Part shown: in pieces, positions 35,698 through 44,141 of the stretch
Position numbering within the stretch: position 1 is the first letter of the stretch
How the letters are laid out: each line of letters begins with the position of its first letter
Assembly (NCBI RefSeq): GCF_001580615.1
Contig: NZ_LHZC01000057.1
Coordinates: 124,001 to 188,000 of the forward strand
Reading direction: 5' to 3'
DNA from: Acetobacter malorum
Lineage (GTDB): Bacteria > Pseudomonadota > Alphaproteobacteria > Acetobacterales > Acetobacteraceae
DNA: 64,000 bases
The notes under the pieces: model-generated
Database searches by the model: none
What the model was told of the DNA's origin: nothing
Seen by the model: only the letters and a program-made list of their open reading frames with translations
Position numbers and translations under genes: made by a program

Positions 35698-35807
35698 TCA
35701 CACTATCATCACCAATATTCTGGATATTTTTTAGACCGCCTGCTCCAGCAGGAAGCCGGCGCTTTGGTTTTCAGGTCTTCGTCCCCAGAAAAAGAAGAGG
35801 TCTTGCC

Positions 35808-37019
35808 TTAAGCCGGACCTTCCGCTTCCGCCATATAATCCCGCGTCAGCGGCACGGCATTAATGGAGCGGGCTATCTGCATCTGAAAATTCATGTGCCC
35901 TTGCACGTGGAAGGACAGTTCTGCAGCGTCCAGATAGAACTCGAACATCCGCGCAAACCGCTCATCATACAGCGCCACAGCTTTGGCACGGTTCGCGGCA
36001 AACCGCTCCCGCCAGATGGCAATGGTCTTGGCGTAGTGCAGACGCAGGATTTCGCAATCCGTCACCCACAGGCCTGACCGCTCTACCGCTGCGAACGCTT
36101 CACTCAGAGACGGTGAATACCCGCCGGGGAAGATATATTTGTTAATCCACGGATTAGTAGTGCCGGGGCCGTCATTCCGCCCGATGGAATGCACCAGAGA
36201 TACGCCATCATCTGTCAGGTTGTTTTTGAGAATTTCAAAAAACTGATGGTAGTGGTGCACGCCCACGTGCTCGAACATGCCAACAGACACAATCCGGTCA
36301 AACCGCCGGTTAAGATTGCGGTAATCCAGCATTTCAAAGCGCACACGCCCTTCCAGGCCTTCTTCCTGCGCACGACGGCGGGCAATGGTCAGCTGCTCTT
36401 CTGAAAGGGTGATGCCGGTAACAATCGCGCCGTAATCCCGCGCCAGTGTCAGCGCCATACCACCCCACCCGCAGCCAATATCCAGAACTTCCAGCCCCGG
36501 CTTGTTCAGCAGCAGCTTGGAGGCAATATGCTTTTTCTTGGCGTCCTGCGCCTCATCCAGCGTTTCATCACCCCGGCGGAAATATGCACAGGAATATTGC
36601 CGGTCTTTGTCCAGAAACAGGTCATACAGGCGGCTATCCAGATCATAATGATGCGCTACATTCTGCCGCGCGCGTTTGATCGGGTTGAACTGGATCCAGC
36701 TCCGGCAGGCATAGCGGAATGTGCTGGCAATCTGCTCCGGTAAATGGCCGGGAGACATGGCATTGAGCATCAGCAGGTCCAGCAGCTGATACAGCGTGCA
36801 GTCCATCGGCTGAATGCCGCCATTCATGTAGCCTTCACCAAAGCCCAGACCGGGATTCATGGCCAGAGCACGCGCACTGGCGTTATCCACCAGCTTCATC
36901 CCCGCCTCAGGCCCCGGCTTGCTACCGCTATAATGCGTCTGGCTTCCATCGGGCCAGGCAACATGCAGCCGTCCCGAGGAAATAAAGTGCCGTAATATCC
37001 GGTCCAGAATGCGGTTCAT
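35808..37019 (-). CDS. cfa: cyclopropane-fatty-acyl-phospholipid synthase
   Basis: SAM-dependent enzyme that adds a methylene bridge across phospholipid double bonds, a stationary-phase and acid-stress adaptation. 403 residues: an N-terminal lipid-binding region (NPGLGFGEGYMNGGI, about 54-68), then the methyltransferase domain with NVAHHYDLDSRLYDLFLD, YSCAYFR, SAM motif VLDIGCGWGGMAL, GITLSEEQL, and the late SVGMFEHVG and NKYIFPGGYSPSL motifs. Length and motifs match Cfa. It is preceded by the ribosomal operon terminator, so it has its own promoter in the short gap 37020-37063 or is read through. Confidence 0.96.
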   Translation of the reverse strand: MNRILDRILRHFISSGRLHVAWPDGSQTHYSGSKPGPEAGMKLVDNASARALAMNPGLGFGEGYMNGGIQPMDCTLYQLLDLLMLNAMSPGHLPEQIASTFRYACRSWIQFNPIKRARQNVAHHYDLDSRLYDLFLDKDRQYSCAYFRRGDETLDEAQDAKKKHIASKLLLNKPGLEVLDIGCGWGGMALTLARDYGAIVTGITLSEEQLTIARRRAQEEGLEGRVRFEMLDYRNLNRRFDRIVSVGMFEHVGVHHYHQFFEILKNNLTDDGVSLVHSIGRNDGPGTTNPWINKYIFPGGYSPSLSEAFAAVERSGLWVTDCEILRLHYAKTIAIWRERFAANRAKAVALYDERFARMFEFYLDAAELSFHVQGHMNFQMQIARSINAVPLTRDYMAEAEGPA

Positions 37020-37063
37020 GCACTTACTCCGTCATGGCCATGAAAATACGTGATGATAAAACA

Positions 37064-37100
37064 CAAAAAAGGGCCCGGGAATACTTCCCGGACCCTTTTG
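37064..37100 (-). terminator. terminator of the rpsF-rpsR-rplI operon
   Basis: On the minus strand AAAAGGGTCCGGGAA pairs with TTCCCGGGCCCTTTT (one wobble/mismatch, TAC-type loop) and ends in a T-run; 26 bp after the rplI stop. Confidence 0.92.
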
Positions 37101-37125
37101 AAAGCATAGCAGAAAAAGACGACGA

Positions 37126-37725
37126 TCAGGCGTCGGCTTTGTTTTCTTCTGCTGCGGGTGCTTCCGCGTCATCAGCGACAATTTCGCCTTCGATTACGGC
37201 TTCATCACCAGCAATTTCTGCTTCTTCTTCAACGCTCACGGCTTCACCGCGTGCCTGACGCTCAGCTTCTTCAGCAGAACGGGCAACGTTGACCACAACC
37301 GGCACAACAACTTCCGGGTGCAGAGCAACCTTGACTTCATACAGACCAAGAGACTTGATCGGATGAGCTAGGAAGACCTGCTGACGGGAGATGGTGAAAC
37401 CAGCTTCGGTCACAACCTGAGCAACGTCACGGGTGGACACGGAGCCATACAGGCTGCCGCTGTCACCAGCCTGACGGATCAGCACAACAGCCAGACCGTC
37501 CATGCGCTCGGAGAGACGCTCGGCTTCTTCACGACGTTTGATGTTCTGTGCCTCAAGCTGGGCGCGTTCACGGTCGAAGCGTGAACGGTTGGCTTCGTTT
37601 GCACGAATAGCCTTGCCCTGCGGCAGCAGGAAGTTACGGGCATAACCCGGACGAACCTTCACCACATCGCCCATCTGACCCAGATGTTCAACGCGCTGAA
37701 GCAGGATCACTTCTGTAGCAGCCAT
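37126..37725 (-). CDS. rplI: 50S ribosomal protein L9
   Basis: 199 residues. N-terminal domain [39 protein letters not shown], connecting helix, and C-terminal rRNA-binding domain ([35 protein letters not shown]). Residues from about 160 form an acidic Glu/Ala/Asp tail ([20 protein letters not shown]) not found in the 149-residue E. coli protein; similar tails are seen in some alphaproteobacteria. Third gene of the rpsF-rpsR-rplI operon. Confidence 0.97.
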   Translation of the reverse strand: MAATEVILLQRVEHLGQMGDVVKVRPGYARNFLLPQGKAIRANEANRSRFDRERAQLEAQNIKRREEAERLSERMDGLAVVLIRQAGDSGSLYGSVSTRDVAQVVTEAGFTISRQQVFLAHPIKSLGLYEVKVALHPEVVVPVVVNVARSAEEAERQARGEAVSVEEEAEIAGDEAVIEGEIVADDAEAPAAEENKADA

Positions 37726-37735
37726 GATCGCCCTC

Positions 37736-38011
37736 TCAGCTCATCACGTAGGGAAGCAGAGCAAGGAAGCGGGCACGCTTGATAGCCTGGGCCAGCTCAC
37801 GCTGCTTCTTTGCGGAAACCGCCGTAATACGGCTCGGCACGATCTTGCCACGTTCGGACAGGAAACGGCTCAGCAGACGTACGTCCTTGTAGTCGATCTT
37901 CGGCGCATTCGGGCCGGAGAACGGGCAGGACTTACGACGACGGTAGAACGGACGACGGGCACCTACAGCAGGGCGACGTGCGGCGGGATTGATTTCGGTC
38001 GTTTCAGACAT
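37736..38011 (-). CDS. rpsR: 30S ribosomal protein S18
   Basis: 91 residues from the ATG at 38011 (GGAG 8-9 nt upstream; a GTG three codons earlier is less likely). Contains [40 protein letters not shown] and [20 protein letters not shown], a standard S18. It lies 5 bp after rpsF and 10 bp before rplI. Confidence 0.97.
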   Translation of the reverse strand: MSETTEINPAARRPAVGARRPFYRRRKSCPFSGPNAPKIDYKDVRLLSRFLSERGKIVPSRITAVSAKKQRELAQAIKRARFLALLPYVMS

Positions 38012-38016
38012 GCTGC

Positions 38017-38490
38017 TCACTCCGCTTCAGTGCTGGCTGCATCAGCCGGCTTTTCATCACGGGCGCGATATTCTTCACGATCTTCGGAAGAACGACGGCC
38101 GCCACGACCGCTTTCAAAGCGTCCGGCCGGCTTCGGGCCACGGAAACCACGGTCACCGCGGTCATCACCCTTGCGGGACAGAACCGGGGACGGAGCTTCA
38201 TCAATTTCATCAACGCGCAGCGCCAGCAGACGCAGAACGTCTTCATTGATGGCGAGCTGACGCTCGATTTCCTTGAGCATCTCGGCTTTCATCTCAAGAC
38301 CCAGCAGGACGTAGTGGCCCTTGCGGTTTTTCTTGATACGGTAAGCGAGCGTGCGCAGGCCCCAGTATTCGCGCTTCTTGACGGAGCCGCCGTCGGCTTC
38401 GACCTGAGCAATGATGCCGTCGATGATAGCATCGACCTGCTGCTGGGAAATGTCATTACGTGCAATAAGCACGGTCTCGTAAAGTGGCAT
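38017..38490 (-). CDS. rpsF: 30S ribosomal protein S6
   Basis: 157 residues. [20 protein letters not shown] and [20 protein letters not shown] define the S6 fold; [10 protein letters not shown] and LLALRVDEI follow. The C-terminal 55 residues form a charged Arg/Gly/Asp/Glu extension ([20 protein letters not shown]) longer than in E. coli. First gene of the operon; the 156 bp upstream must contain its promoter. Confidence 0.97.
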   Translation of the reverse strand: MPLYETVLIARNDISQQQVDAIIDGIIAQVEADGGSVKKREYWGLRTLAYRIKKNRKGHYVLLGLEMKAEMLKEIERQLAINEDVLRLLALRVDEIDEAPSPVLSRKGDDRGDRGFRGPKPAGRFESGRGGRRSSEDREEYRARDEKPADAASTEAE

Positions 38491-38646
38491 GGGTACTCCC
38501 TTCGGATCGTATCAACCCAACTGCGCCAGACCGTTCCGGCAAACAGCGCCCCGCATAAGCAGAGCATTAGGTATAGCCGGAGCGATGCCGCGCACCCGGC
38601 AGGGAAGATGGCGTGTCAACCACACTTTAGCCCAGAAGGCAAGAGC

Positions 38647-39231
38647 TCAGACCAGAAATCTCTCAGGAATCTTCAAACCGAGCCTGTTGGGCACATCCCA
38701 CGTTTCTTCCACCGTGCGCACAGGCTCAAAACCAGCCTGCTTATACAGCGGCAAAGCGCGGGGGTGATCCGCCGAGCAGGTATTAACCCGCACACACAGC
38801 GGGCCAAGCGCCCAGGCGTGCCGCACAGCCATATCCAGAAAGGCGCGCCCTACCCTGTGCCCAATGGCTTCCGGGAACAGGCCAAAATAGGACAGGTTGA
38901 TATCCTGCGGGTTGGACAGGTTGAGCTCATAAAAGCCACGGATCTCCTGCCCCTGGCGGAGCAGAGCAATGCTGGCAGGCCCCTCTTCCAGAAAATGCGC
39001 AAGATCCTTATCAGACGCAGCCTGACGCATCCACCAGCAATAATCCCGGCCGACCTTGTCCTGCAGCAGGCGATATCCGGCCACATCCGGCCGGGCATTG
39101 GTCTCGACTGACCAGCCTTCCGGCAGAGCAAGCCCTTCCCCCTCAGGGGGCCGCAGCATCCGCATGAAGGTGACATCGACCTTCATGCGCGTGGCAGGCT
39201 CAGCCTGCCGGATGAGAACCTCAGTTATCAT
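38647..39231 (-). CDS. GNAT family N-acetyltransferase
   Basis: 194 residues if started at the ATG at 39231, which overlaps the rpoD stop by 11 bp; an ATG at 39186 (179 residues) is an alternative and neither has a strong ribosome binding site. The fold shows a central strand segment [20 protein letters not shown] and the acetyl-CoA loop region [20 protein letters not shown], then [22 protein letters not shown], the typical GNAT end. The substrate is unknown. Located between rpoD and rpsF, probably co-transcribed with rpoD. Confidence 0.85.
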   Translation of the reverse strand: MITEVLIRQAEPATRMKVDVTFMRMLRPPEGEGLALPEGWSVETNARPDVAGYRLLQDKVGRDYCWWMRQAASDKDLAHFLEEGPASIALLRQGQEIRGFYELNLSNPQDINLSYFGLFPEAIGHRVGRAFLDMAVRHAWALGPLCVRVNTCSADHPRALPLYKQAGFEPVRTVEETWDVPNRLGLKIPERFLV

Positions 39232-41200
39232 CCAGGAAGGACCGGAGCTTACGGCTGCGGCTGGGGTGCTTGAGTTTACGCAGGGCCTTGGCTTCAATCT
39301 GACGGATACGTTCACGGGTCACGTTAAACTGCTGGCCGACTTCTTCCAGCGTGTGGTCCGTGTTCATCCCAATCCCGAAGCGCATACGCAGCACGCGTTC
39401 TTCACGCGGCGTGAGCGAGGCCAGAACGCGGGTCGTGGCTTCACGCAGGTTGGTCTGAATAGCGGCATCCAGCGGGATAATCGCCGTTTTATCCTCAATG
39501 AAGTCACCCAGATGGCTGTCTTCCTCATCCCCGATCGGGGTTTCCAGAGAAATCGGCTCTTTGGCGATTTTGAGAACTTTCCGCACTTTTTCCAACGGCA
39601 TCCCCAGCTTTTCAGCCAGTTCTTCCGGTGCCGGTTCCCGACCGATCTCATGCAGCATCTGGCGGGAGGTCCGCACCAGCTTGTTGATGGTCTCGATCAT
39701 ATGCACCGGAATACGAATGGTCCGCGCCTGATCCGCAATGGACCGCGTAATCGCCTGCCGGATCCACCAGGTTGCATAGGTGGAGAATTTATAGCCGCGG
39801 CGGTATTCGAACTTATCCACGGCCTTCATCAGGCCGATATTGCCTTCCTGAATCAGATCAAGGAACTGCAACCCACGGTTGGTGTATTTCTTCGCAATGG
39901 AAATCACGAGACGCAGGTTGGCCTCAATCATTTCCTTCTTAGCGCGGGCAGAATCGCGCTCACCGCGCGCAACGGTTGCGTAAACGCGGCGGAATTCACC
40001 AATCGGCAGACCTGTATCCTGAGCCAGTTCAGCAACCTGATTACGCAGGCCGATTACCGTTTCAGAATGTTTGGCGACAAAGTTCTTCCAGGACTTGCCC
40101 GGCAGTGCGGAGACCATGTCCATCCATGCCGGGTCCAGCTCACGGCCACGGTATTTCAGCAGGAAGTCTTCACGCGAGACGCGGCAGCTTTCCGCCAGAC
40201 GCAGCATACGGCCTTCCAGCACGTTCAGGCTGCGGAACAGCTCTTTCAGCTGGATGACCAGATCTTCAATCCGGTTGTTGTGCAGATGCACCTGCTCAAC
40301 CTTGCCCACCAGCTCATCACGCAGGGCGGCATAGATCTTCTCAGAGCGGTCCTGCACTTCCTCACCGGTGGTCAGCACATCAATGCGCTTGACCTGAAGC
40401 TTGCGCAGCTTTTCGTACAGCGGCTCAATTTCTTCAAAATGCGCGAGGATTTCCGGCTTCAGCTTTTCTTCCAGCGCGGAAAGAGACAGGCCACTGCCTT
40501 CCCCCTCAACTTCGCCTTCAGCTTCGGTTTCCGGTTCGTCGCCTTCTTCGCTCTCACCTTCTGCGTTTTCAAACGCATCGCCGGTGCCTTCTTCCCCCAT
40601 GGGGTTAGTGGCAGCCTGCATGGCTTCCAGATCCACAATGTCACGCAGCAGCATTTCATTGTTACGGATCTTCTCATGCCAGGAGATGATGGCGCGGAAG
40701 GTCAGCGGGCTTTCGCACAGGCCGCCGATCATTTCATCACGGCCAGCCTCAATGCGCTTGGCAATGGCAATCTCGCCCTCGCGGGAGAGCAGCTCCACCG
40801 TGCCCATTTCGCGCAGATACATGCGCACAGGGTCATCCGTGCGGCCAAGATTTTCTGCGTTAACGTTGCCGGAAGCGGTTTCGGTTTCAGCCTCTTCGGC
40901 TTCCTCTGCCTCTTCGCCTTCAGCTTTTTCGGTCTTCTGAGACTCGGTCTCTTCGTTCTCTTCGTTCTCGACGACCTGAATACCCATTTCGGACAACATC
41001 GCCATGATGTCCTCAATCTGCTCGGAGGACATCTTGTCCTGAGGCAGCACAGCATTCAGCTCGTCAAACGTGATGTACCCGCGCTCACGCCCCTTCGCGA
41101 TCAGCTTTTTGACCGCGGCAGACTGCGTATCCAGGGTGGTTGTGTCACCATCCTGCTCCGCTGAGTGCGCTCCGTTACCCGATGCTGTCTTTGTTGCCAT
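39221..41200 (-). CDS. rpoD: RNA polymerase primary sigma factor RpoD (sigma-70)
   Basis: 659 residues from the ATG at 41200 (GGAGGAGCAGG upstream); the frame stays open to 41344 without homology. Region 1.1 (about 15-80) is followed by a strongly acidic Glu-rich linker ([20 protein letters not shown]), region 1.2 ([20 protein letters not shown]), a non-conserved region with another acidic insert, then region 2 ([20 protein letters not shown] and [20 protein letters not shown]), region 3 and region 4 with the final helix-turn-helix ([20 protein letters not shown]). dnaG lies 156 bp upstream on the same strand, the usual dnaG-rpoD order. Confidence 0.97.
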   Translation of the reverse strand: MATKTASGNGAHSAEQDGDTTTLDTQSAAVKKLIAKGRERGYITFDELNAVLPQDKMSSEQIEDIMAMLSEMGIQVVENEENEETESQKTEKAEGEEAEEAEEAETETASGNVNAENLGRTDDPVRMYLREMGTVELLSREGEIAIAKRIEAGRDEMIGGLCESPLTFRAIISWHEKIRNNEMLLRDIVDLEAMQAATNPMGEEGTGDAFENAEGESEEGDEPETEAEGEVEGEGSGLSLSALEEKLKPEILAHFEEIEPLYEKLRKLQVKRIDVLTTGEEVQDRSEKIYAALRDELVGKVEQVHLHNNRIEDLVIQLKELFRSLNVLEGRMLRLAESCRVSREDFLLKYRGRELDPAWMDMVSALPGKSWKNFVAKHSETVIGLRNQVAELAQDTGLPIGEFRRVYATVARGERDSARAKKEMIEANLRLVISIAKKYTNRGLQFLDLIQEGNIGLMKAVDKFEYRRGYKFSTYATWWIRQAITRSIADQARTIRIPVHMIETINKLVRTSRQMLHEIGREPAPEELAEKLGMPLEKVRKVLKIAKEPISLETPIGDEEDSHLGDFIEDKTAIIPLDAAIQTNLREATTRVLASLTPREERVLRMRFGIGMNTDHTLEEVGQQFNVTRERIRQIEAKALRKLKHPSRSRKLRSFLDDN

Positions 41201-41356
41201 GCCAGACCTGCTCCTCCCCCCGCTGCATTCTGACAAGTTGCAGAACGACCAGCTCAACACAAATTGTTCAGTTTTCCAGGGCGGGCAGGACGTGGGATAT
41301 ACTGCCCCCGAAGTCAAGAGGAACGCGGGCCGAACATTCCCCACGCCTCGTAAAAA

Positions 41357-43192
41357 CTACTCGTCTATCTCCCCACGCCGCAGCGCCGCCAAAGCCTCCA
41401 GCCTTGGCTGTAGCCGCTTCCATTCCGCCATATCTGCCCCATCCTGTGCGAAGCGCGCAACCTCCTGCTCAACTTCTTTTCGAAACTGACCAAAATTCAG
41501 CAATCCGTAAAAATGCCACCACTGTGTTCTTATGGCCACAGCCAGCGAGGTGTCTTTTTCTTCCAGATTCAACGGCAAAGGGCCTTCCGTGAGTACGGAT
41601 CGGACCAGCGCTTCCTCTTCCCGCCCGGCCAGTTCGTCCAGCAGCGTCTTGCCATCTTCGGGCAGCAGACCCTCTGCCGACATATCCAGCAACAGTGCAC
41701 GCAGTTCGGAATAGTCCTCCGGCAGACTCAGGCGGCAGAGCGCTTCCTCCACCTCCGTCACCAGTTCCGGGTAACGCAGCAGGAGGGCGAGAAGAATACG
41801 CTGCCGCTCCCGCACAGGGTCCACGCGGGACGGCTGCATATCCTGCGGCACGCGACTTCCGCTGCCACCAGAGGAAGAATTCCCCTTGCCAAAAGAGCCG
41901 CCACCCTTCTTCCGCCGGAAGGTTTCAAAAAACCGGTCCAGCAGCGTGGAACGATATTCTGCCGCCAGATTTTTTTCCGGAATAAGTGCTGCCGCCTCTA
42001 CCAGCTTGCGCCGCAGGGCCGCCCGCTCTTCCGGTCCCGGATTACTCACCCCTCCGGCCAGCAGATCAAACAGCACATCAGACAGCGGACTGGCGGAGGC
42101 GAACAGATCCCCCACCGCCTGCGCCCCACGGGAGCGCACCAGACTATCCGGGTCTTCCCCTTCCGGCAGCAGGCAGAGGCGGAGTGAGCGTTCCTCCTTC
42201 AACAGCGGCAACGCCGTCTCCGCCGCTCGTGCCGCAGCGCGACGGCCCGCAGAGTCCCCGTCAAAACACAGCACCGGCGCACGATCGACCTGCCACAGCA
42301 CTTCAAGCTGCTCCGGCGTCAGCGCGGTCCCCAACGGGGCGACCGCGCCACCAAACCCGGCCTGATGCAGGGCGATGACGTCCATATACCCTTCGACCAC
42401 AACCAGATCCGTCGCAGGCGTTCCTTTAGGCCGGGGTGCCCGAACAGCAACCCGTGCCCTATCCAGCCCGAACAGCAGGCGCCGCTTGGAAAACAGCGCC
42501 GTTTCCGGGCCATTCAGATATTTCGGCTGACCATCGCCCAGAATACGGCCACCAAAGGACACCAGCCGCCCTTTGCGGTCGCGGATGGGGAAGGTCACGC
42601 GCCCCCAGAACAGTTCACCCTTGGGGCGTCCGTCCTCATCCAGACGCATCAGCCCGGCTTCCGCCATCATCTGGGGCGTTACACCTTTGGCTGCCAGCGC
42701 CGCCGTCAGGCTCCCGCGCCCGTCTCCGGCCCAGCCCAGCCCGAAGGTCTCGATCGTCTCTCGCGTCAGCCCGCGCCCCAGCAGATAGTCCAGCCCGGCC
42801 CGCCCTGAGGCCGAATACAGCGCGGACGACCAGATCTCCTGCACAAGCTCCAGCACTTCACCCAGAGACCGGGTGTGTGCCACCTCTTCCTGAGAGCGTC
42901 GCGTGTCTTTGGGAACATCCAGCCCGGCCGCAGAGGCCAGTTCTTCCACTGCTTCGGGAAAGCTTTTGCCTTCCATCTGCATGACAAAGGAGATGACATC
43001 CCCATGCACACCGCAACCAAAGCAGTGGAAGTGATCGTCATAGACGTAGAAAGACGGCGTTTTTTCACCATGGAACGGGCAGCAGCCCTTCCAGTTCCTG
43101 CCGGACCGGGCGAGCTTAACCCTCCGCCCCACCACTGAAAACAGCGGCGTGCGGGCACGGAGTTCATCCAGAAAGCCTGCCTCAATTGCCAT
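41357..43192 (-). CDS. dnaG: DNA primase
   Basis: 611 residues. CHC2 zinc finger (Cys38, His41, Cys57, Cys60 in CCPFHGEKTPSF and HFHCFGCG), catalytic core with GRVTFPIRDRKGRLVSFGGR, TOPRIM motif LVVVEGYMDVIALHQAG and CFDGDSAGRRAAARA, and a C-terminal helicase-binding domain that includes a Gly/Ser-rich linker (about 425-445). Standard length for alphaproteobacteria. Upstream of rpoD on the same strand. Confidence 0.97.
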   Translation of the reverse strand: MAIEAGFLDELRARTPLFSVVGRRVKLARSGRNWKGCCPFHGEKTPSFYVYDDHFHCFGCGVHGDVISFVMQMEGKSFPEAVEELASAAGLDVPKDTRRSQEEVAHTRSLGEVLELVQEIWSSALYSASGRAGLDYLLGRGLTRETIETFGLGWAGDGRGSLTAALAAKGVTPQMMAEAGLMRLDEDGRPKGELFWGRVTFPIRDRKGRLVSFGGRILGDGQPKYLNGPETALFSKRRLLFGLDRARVAVRAPRPKGTPATDLVVVEGYMDVIALHQAGFGGAVAPLGTALTPEQLEVLWQVDRAPVLCFDGDSAGRRAAARAAETALPLLKEERSLRLCLLPEGEDPDSLVRSRGAQAVGDLFASASPLSDVLFDLLAGGVSNPGPEERAALRRKLVEAAALIPEKNLAAEYRSTLLDRFFETFRRKKGGGSFGKGNSSSGGSGSRVPQDMQPSRVDPVRERQRILLALLLRYPELVTEVEEALCRLSLPEDYSELRALLLDMSAEGLLPEDGKTLLDELAGREEEALVRSVLTEGPLPLNLEEKDTSLAVAIRTQWWHFYGLLNFGQFRKEVEQEVARFAQDGADMAEWKRLQPRLEALAALRRGEIDE

Positions 43193-43505
43193 AGGCGCCT
43201 GATATCATTTTGTCTCTGAATGCGACACCGCTCCACCGTCCCGATGACGGGCACAAAGACAGCCCTGCAAAAAGCCCCATTCCAGACGTTCAGAATTTTT
43301 GCTGACGACATGAAAGGACTTCGGAACGAAAGTATCCGTCCATGATCATCTAAATATTTTTTAGGGCGACATTTTCCACCCTACCGGAGACCCTGACAGG
43401 GGTTTCCCCCAGCATACTCCGGGTGCTGATAAAGCCGAACTCCATCAGCACAGTCTCAACGCGGACTGCCACCGCCAGTCGGAGCAGCAGTCCGCATAGA
43501 GGTCT
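43193..43505 (-). ncRNA. structured intergenic region between yqeY and dnaG (hairpin series)
   Basis: 313 bp with no gene. The part next to yqeY holds three consecutive stems: GCGGACTGC/GCAGTCCGC (43461-43495, 9 bp), GTGCTGAT/ATCAGCAC (43423-43451, 8 bp) and CCGGAG/CTCCGG (43384-43422) enclosing a GGGG/CCCC hairpin. No U-run follows on the minus strand, so a simple terminator is not obvious. The rest should carry the dnaG promoter. Whether the hairpins are a structured 3' UTR of yqeY, a small RNA or a dnaG leader cannot be told. Confidence 0.35.
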
Positions 43506-43961
43506 TCAGCTCAGGCTGGCTTTTACAACCGCATTCGCGCGGCCCATATCTAGGCCCGCGCCGAATTTGGCTTTCAGAGCGCCCATGACCTTGCCCATGT
43601 CCTTCATGGTTTCGGCACCGGTCGCAGCAACAGCTTCCTTCACGGCAGCTTCCAGAGCGGCATCATCCATTTCCGGCGGCAGGTAGCCACGGATCACAGC
43701 AATTTCCGCTTCTTCCTTCTCAGCCAGTTCCGGACGACCTGCGTCCCGATACATGGTGGCCGATTCGGTGCGGGTTTTGACCATACCGCGCAGCGCGGAC
43801 AGGCCCTCATCCTCGCTCAGCCCTTCGCTCCCTTTAGCGCGGCCCGCAATCTCAACATCCTTGAGCTTGGCCGTAATCATGCGGATCGTGCCCACACGCG
43901 CACTTTCTCCGGCTTTCATTGCCGTCTTGAGATCAGCCATCAGGCGTTCACGCAGGGACAT
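43506..43961 (-). CDS. GatB/YqeY domain-containing protein
   Basis: 151 residues from the ATG at 43961 (a GTG two codons upstream is the alternative). Helical YqeY fold: LRERLMADLKTAMKAGESAR, VGTIRMITAKLKDVEI, AEKEEAEIAVIRGYLPPEM and MGKVMGALKAKFGAGLDMGR. The C-terminal part resembles the tail of GatB and is thought to bind tRNA; its cellular role is not established. In many bacteria yqeY stands near dnaG-rpoD, as here. Divergent from carA; the paired palindromes at 44029-44091 lie between them, about 70-130 bp upstream of this start. Confidence 0.93.
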   Translation of the reverse strand: MSLRERLMADLKTAMKAGESARVGTIRMITAKLKDVEIAGRAKGSEGLSEDEGLSALRGMVKTRTESATMYRDAGRPELAEKEEAEIAVIRGYLPPEMDDAALEAAVKEAVAATGAETMKDMGKVMGALKAKFGAGLDMGRANAVVKASLS

Positions 43962-44028
43962 AACCACTCATACTCCATATCATGTACATCAGAGGCCACA
44001 CCGCACAGGCGTGGCATAAAATCATCAC

Positions 44029-44091
44029 GTGGGAAGAAATTTCCCACCCCAGATTAAAACCCGCATACGCTGGTGGGAAATTTCTTCCCAC
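44029..44091. promoter_or_regulatory. paired nested palindromes upstream of carA (candidate operator)
   Basis: Two 20-bp sites, GTGGGAAGAAATTTCCCACC at 44029-44048 and its exact reverse complement at 44072-44091, separated by 23 bp (centres 43 bp apart, about four helical turns). Each site is itself a palindrome with TGGGAA/TTCCCA arms around a 5-bp centre. The pair ends 50 bp before the carA start at 44142 and also faces the divergent yqeY gene. No U-run follows, so an intrinsic terminator is unlikely; a dimeric repressor operator is the simplest reading. The RNA could also form a 20-bp stem. Confidence 0.65.
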
Positions 44092-44141
44092 CCACCCCGC
44101 AGACTGCTAAACCATGCGGAACGGGAGGCACAGTCTACCTT

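Noticed and set aside
39056-41164. 702-codon open frame antisense to rpoD
   Set aside because: Mirror frame of a highly biased coding sequence; low-complexity translation and no start signal.
44029-44091. Reading the carA palindromes as an intrinsic terminator
   Set aside because: No U-run follows the second arm on either strand and the stem is not GC-rich at its base.
43982-44110. 42-codon ORF spanning both carA palindromes, considered as an attenuator leader peptide
   Set aside because: No ribosome binding site, no run of codons linked to pyrimidine or arginine supply, and no terminator stem with U-run before carA.
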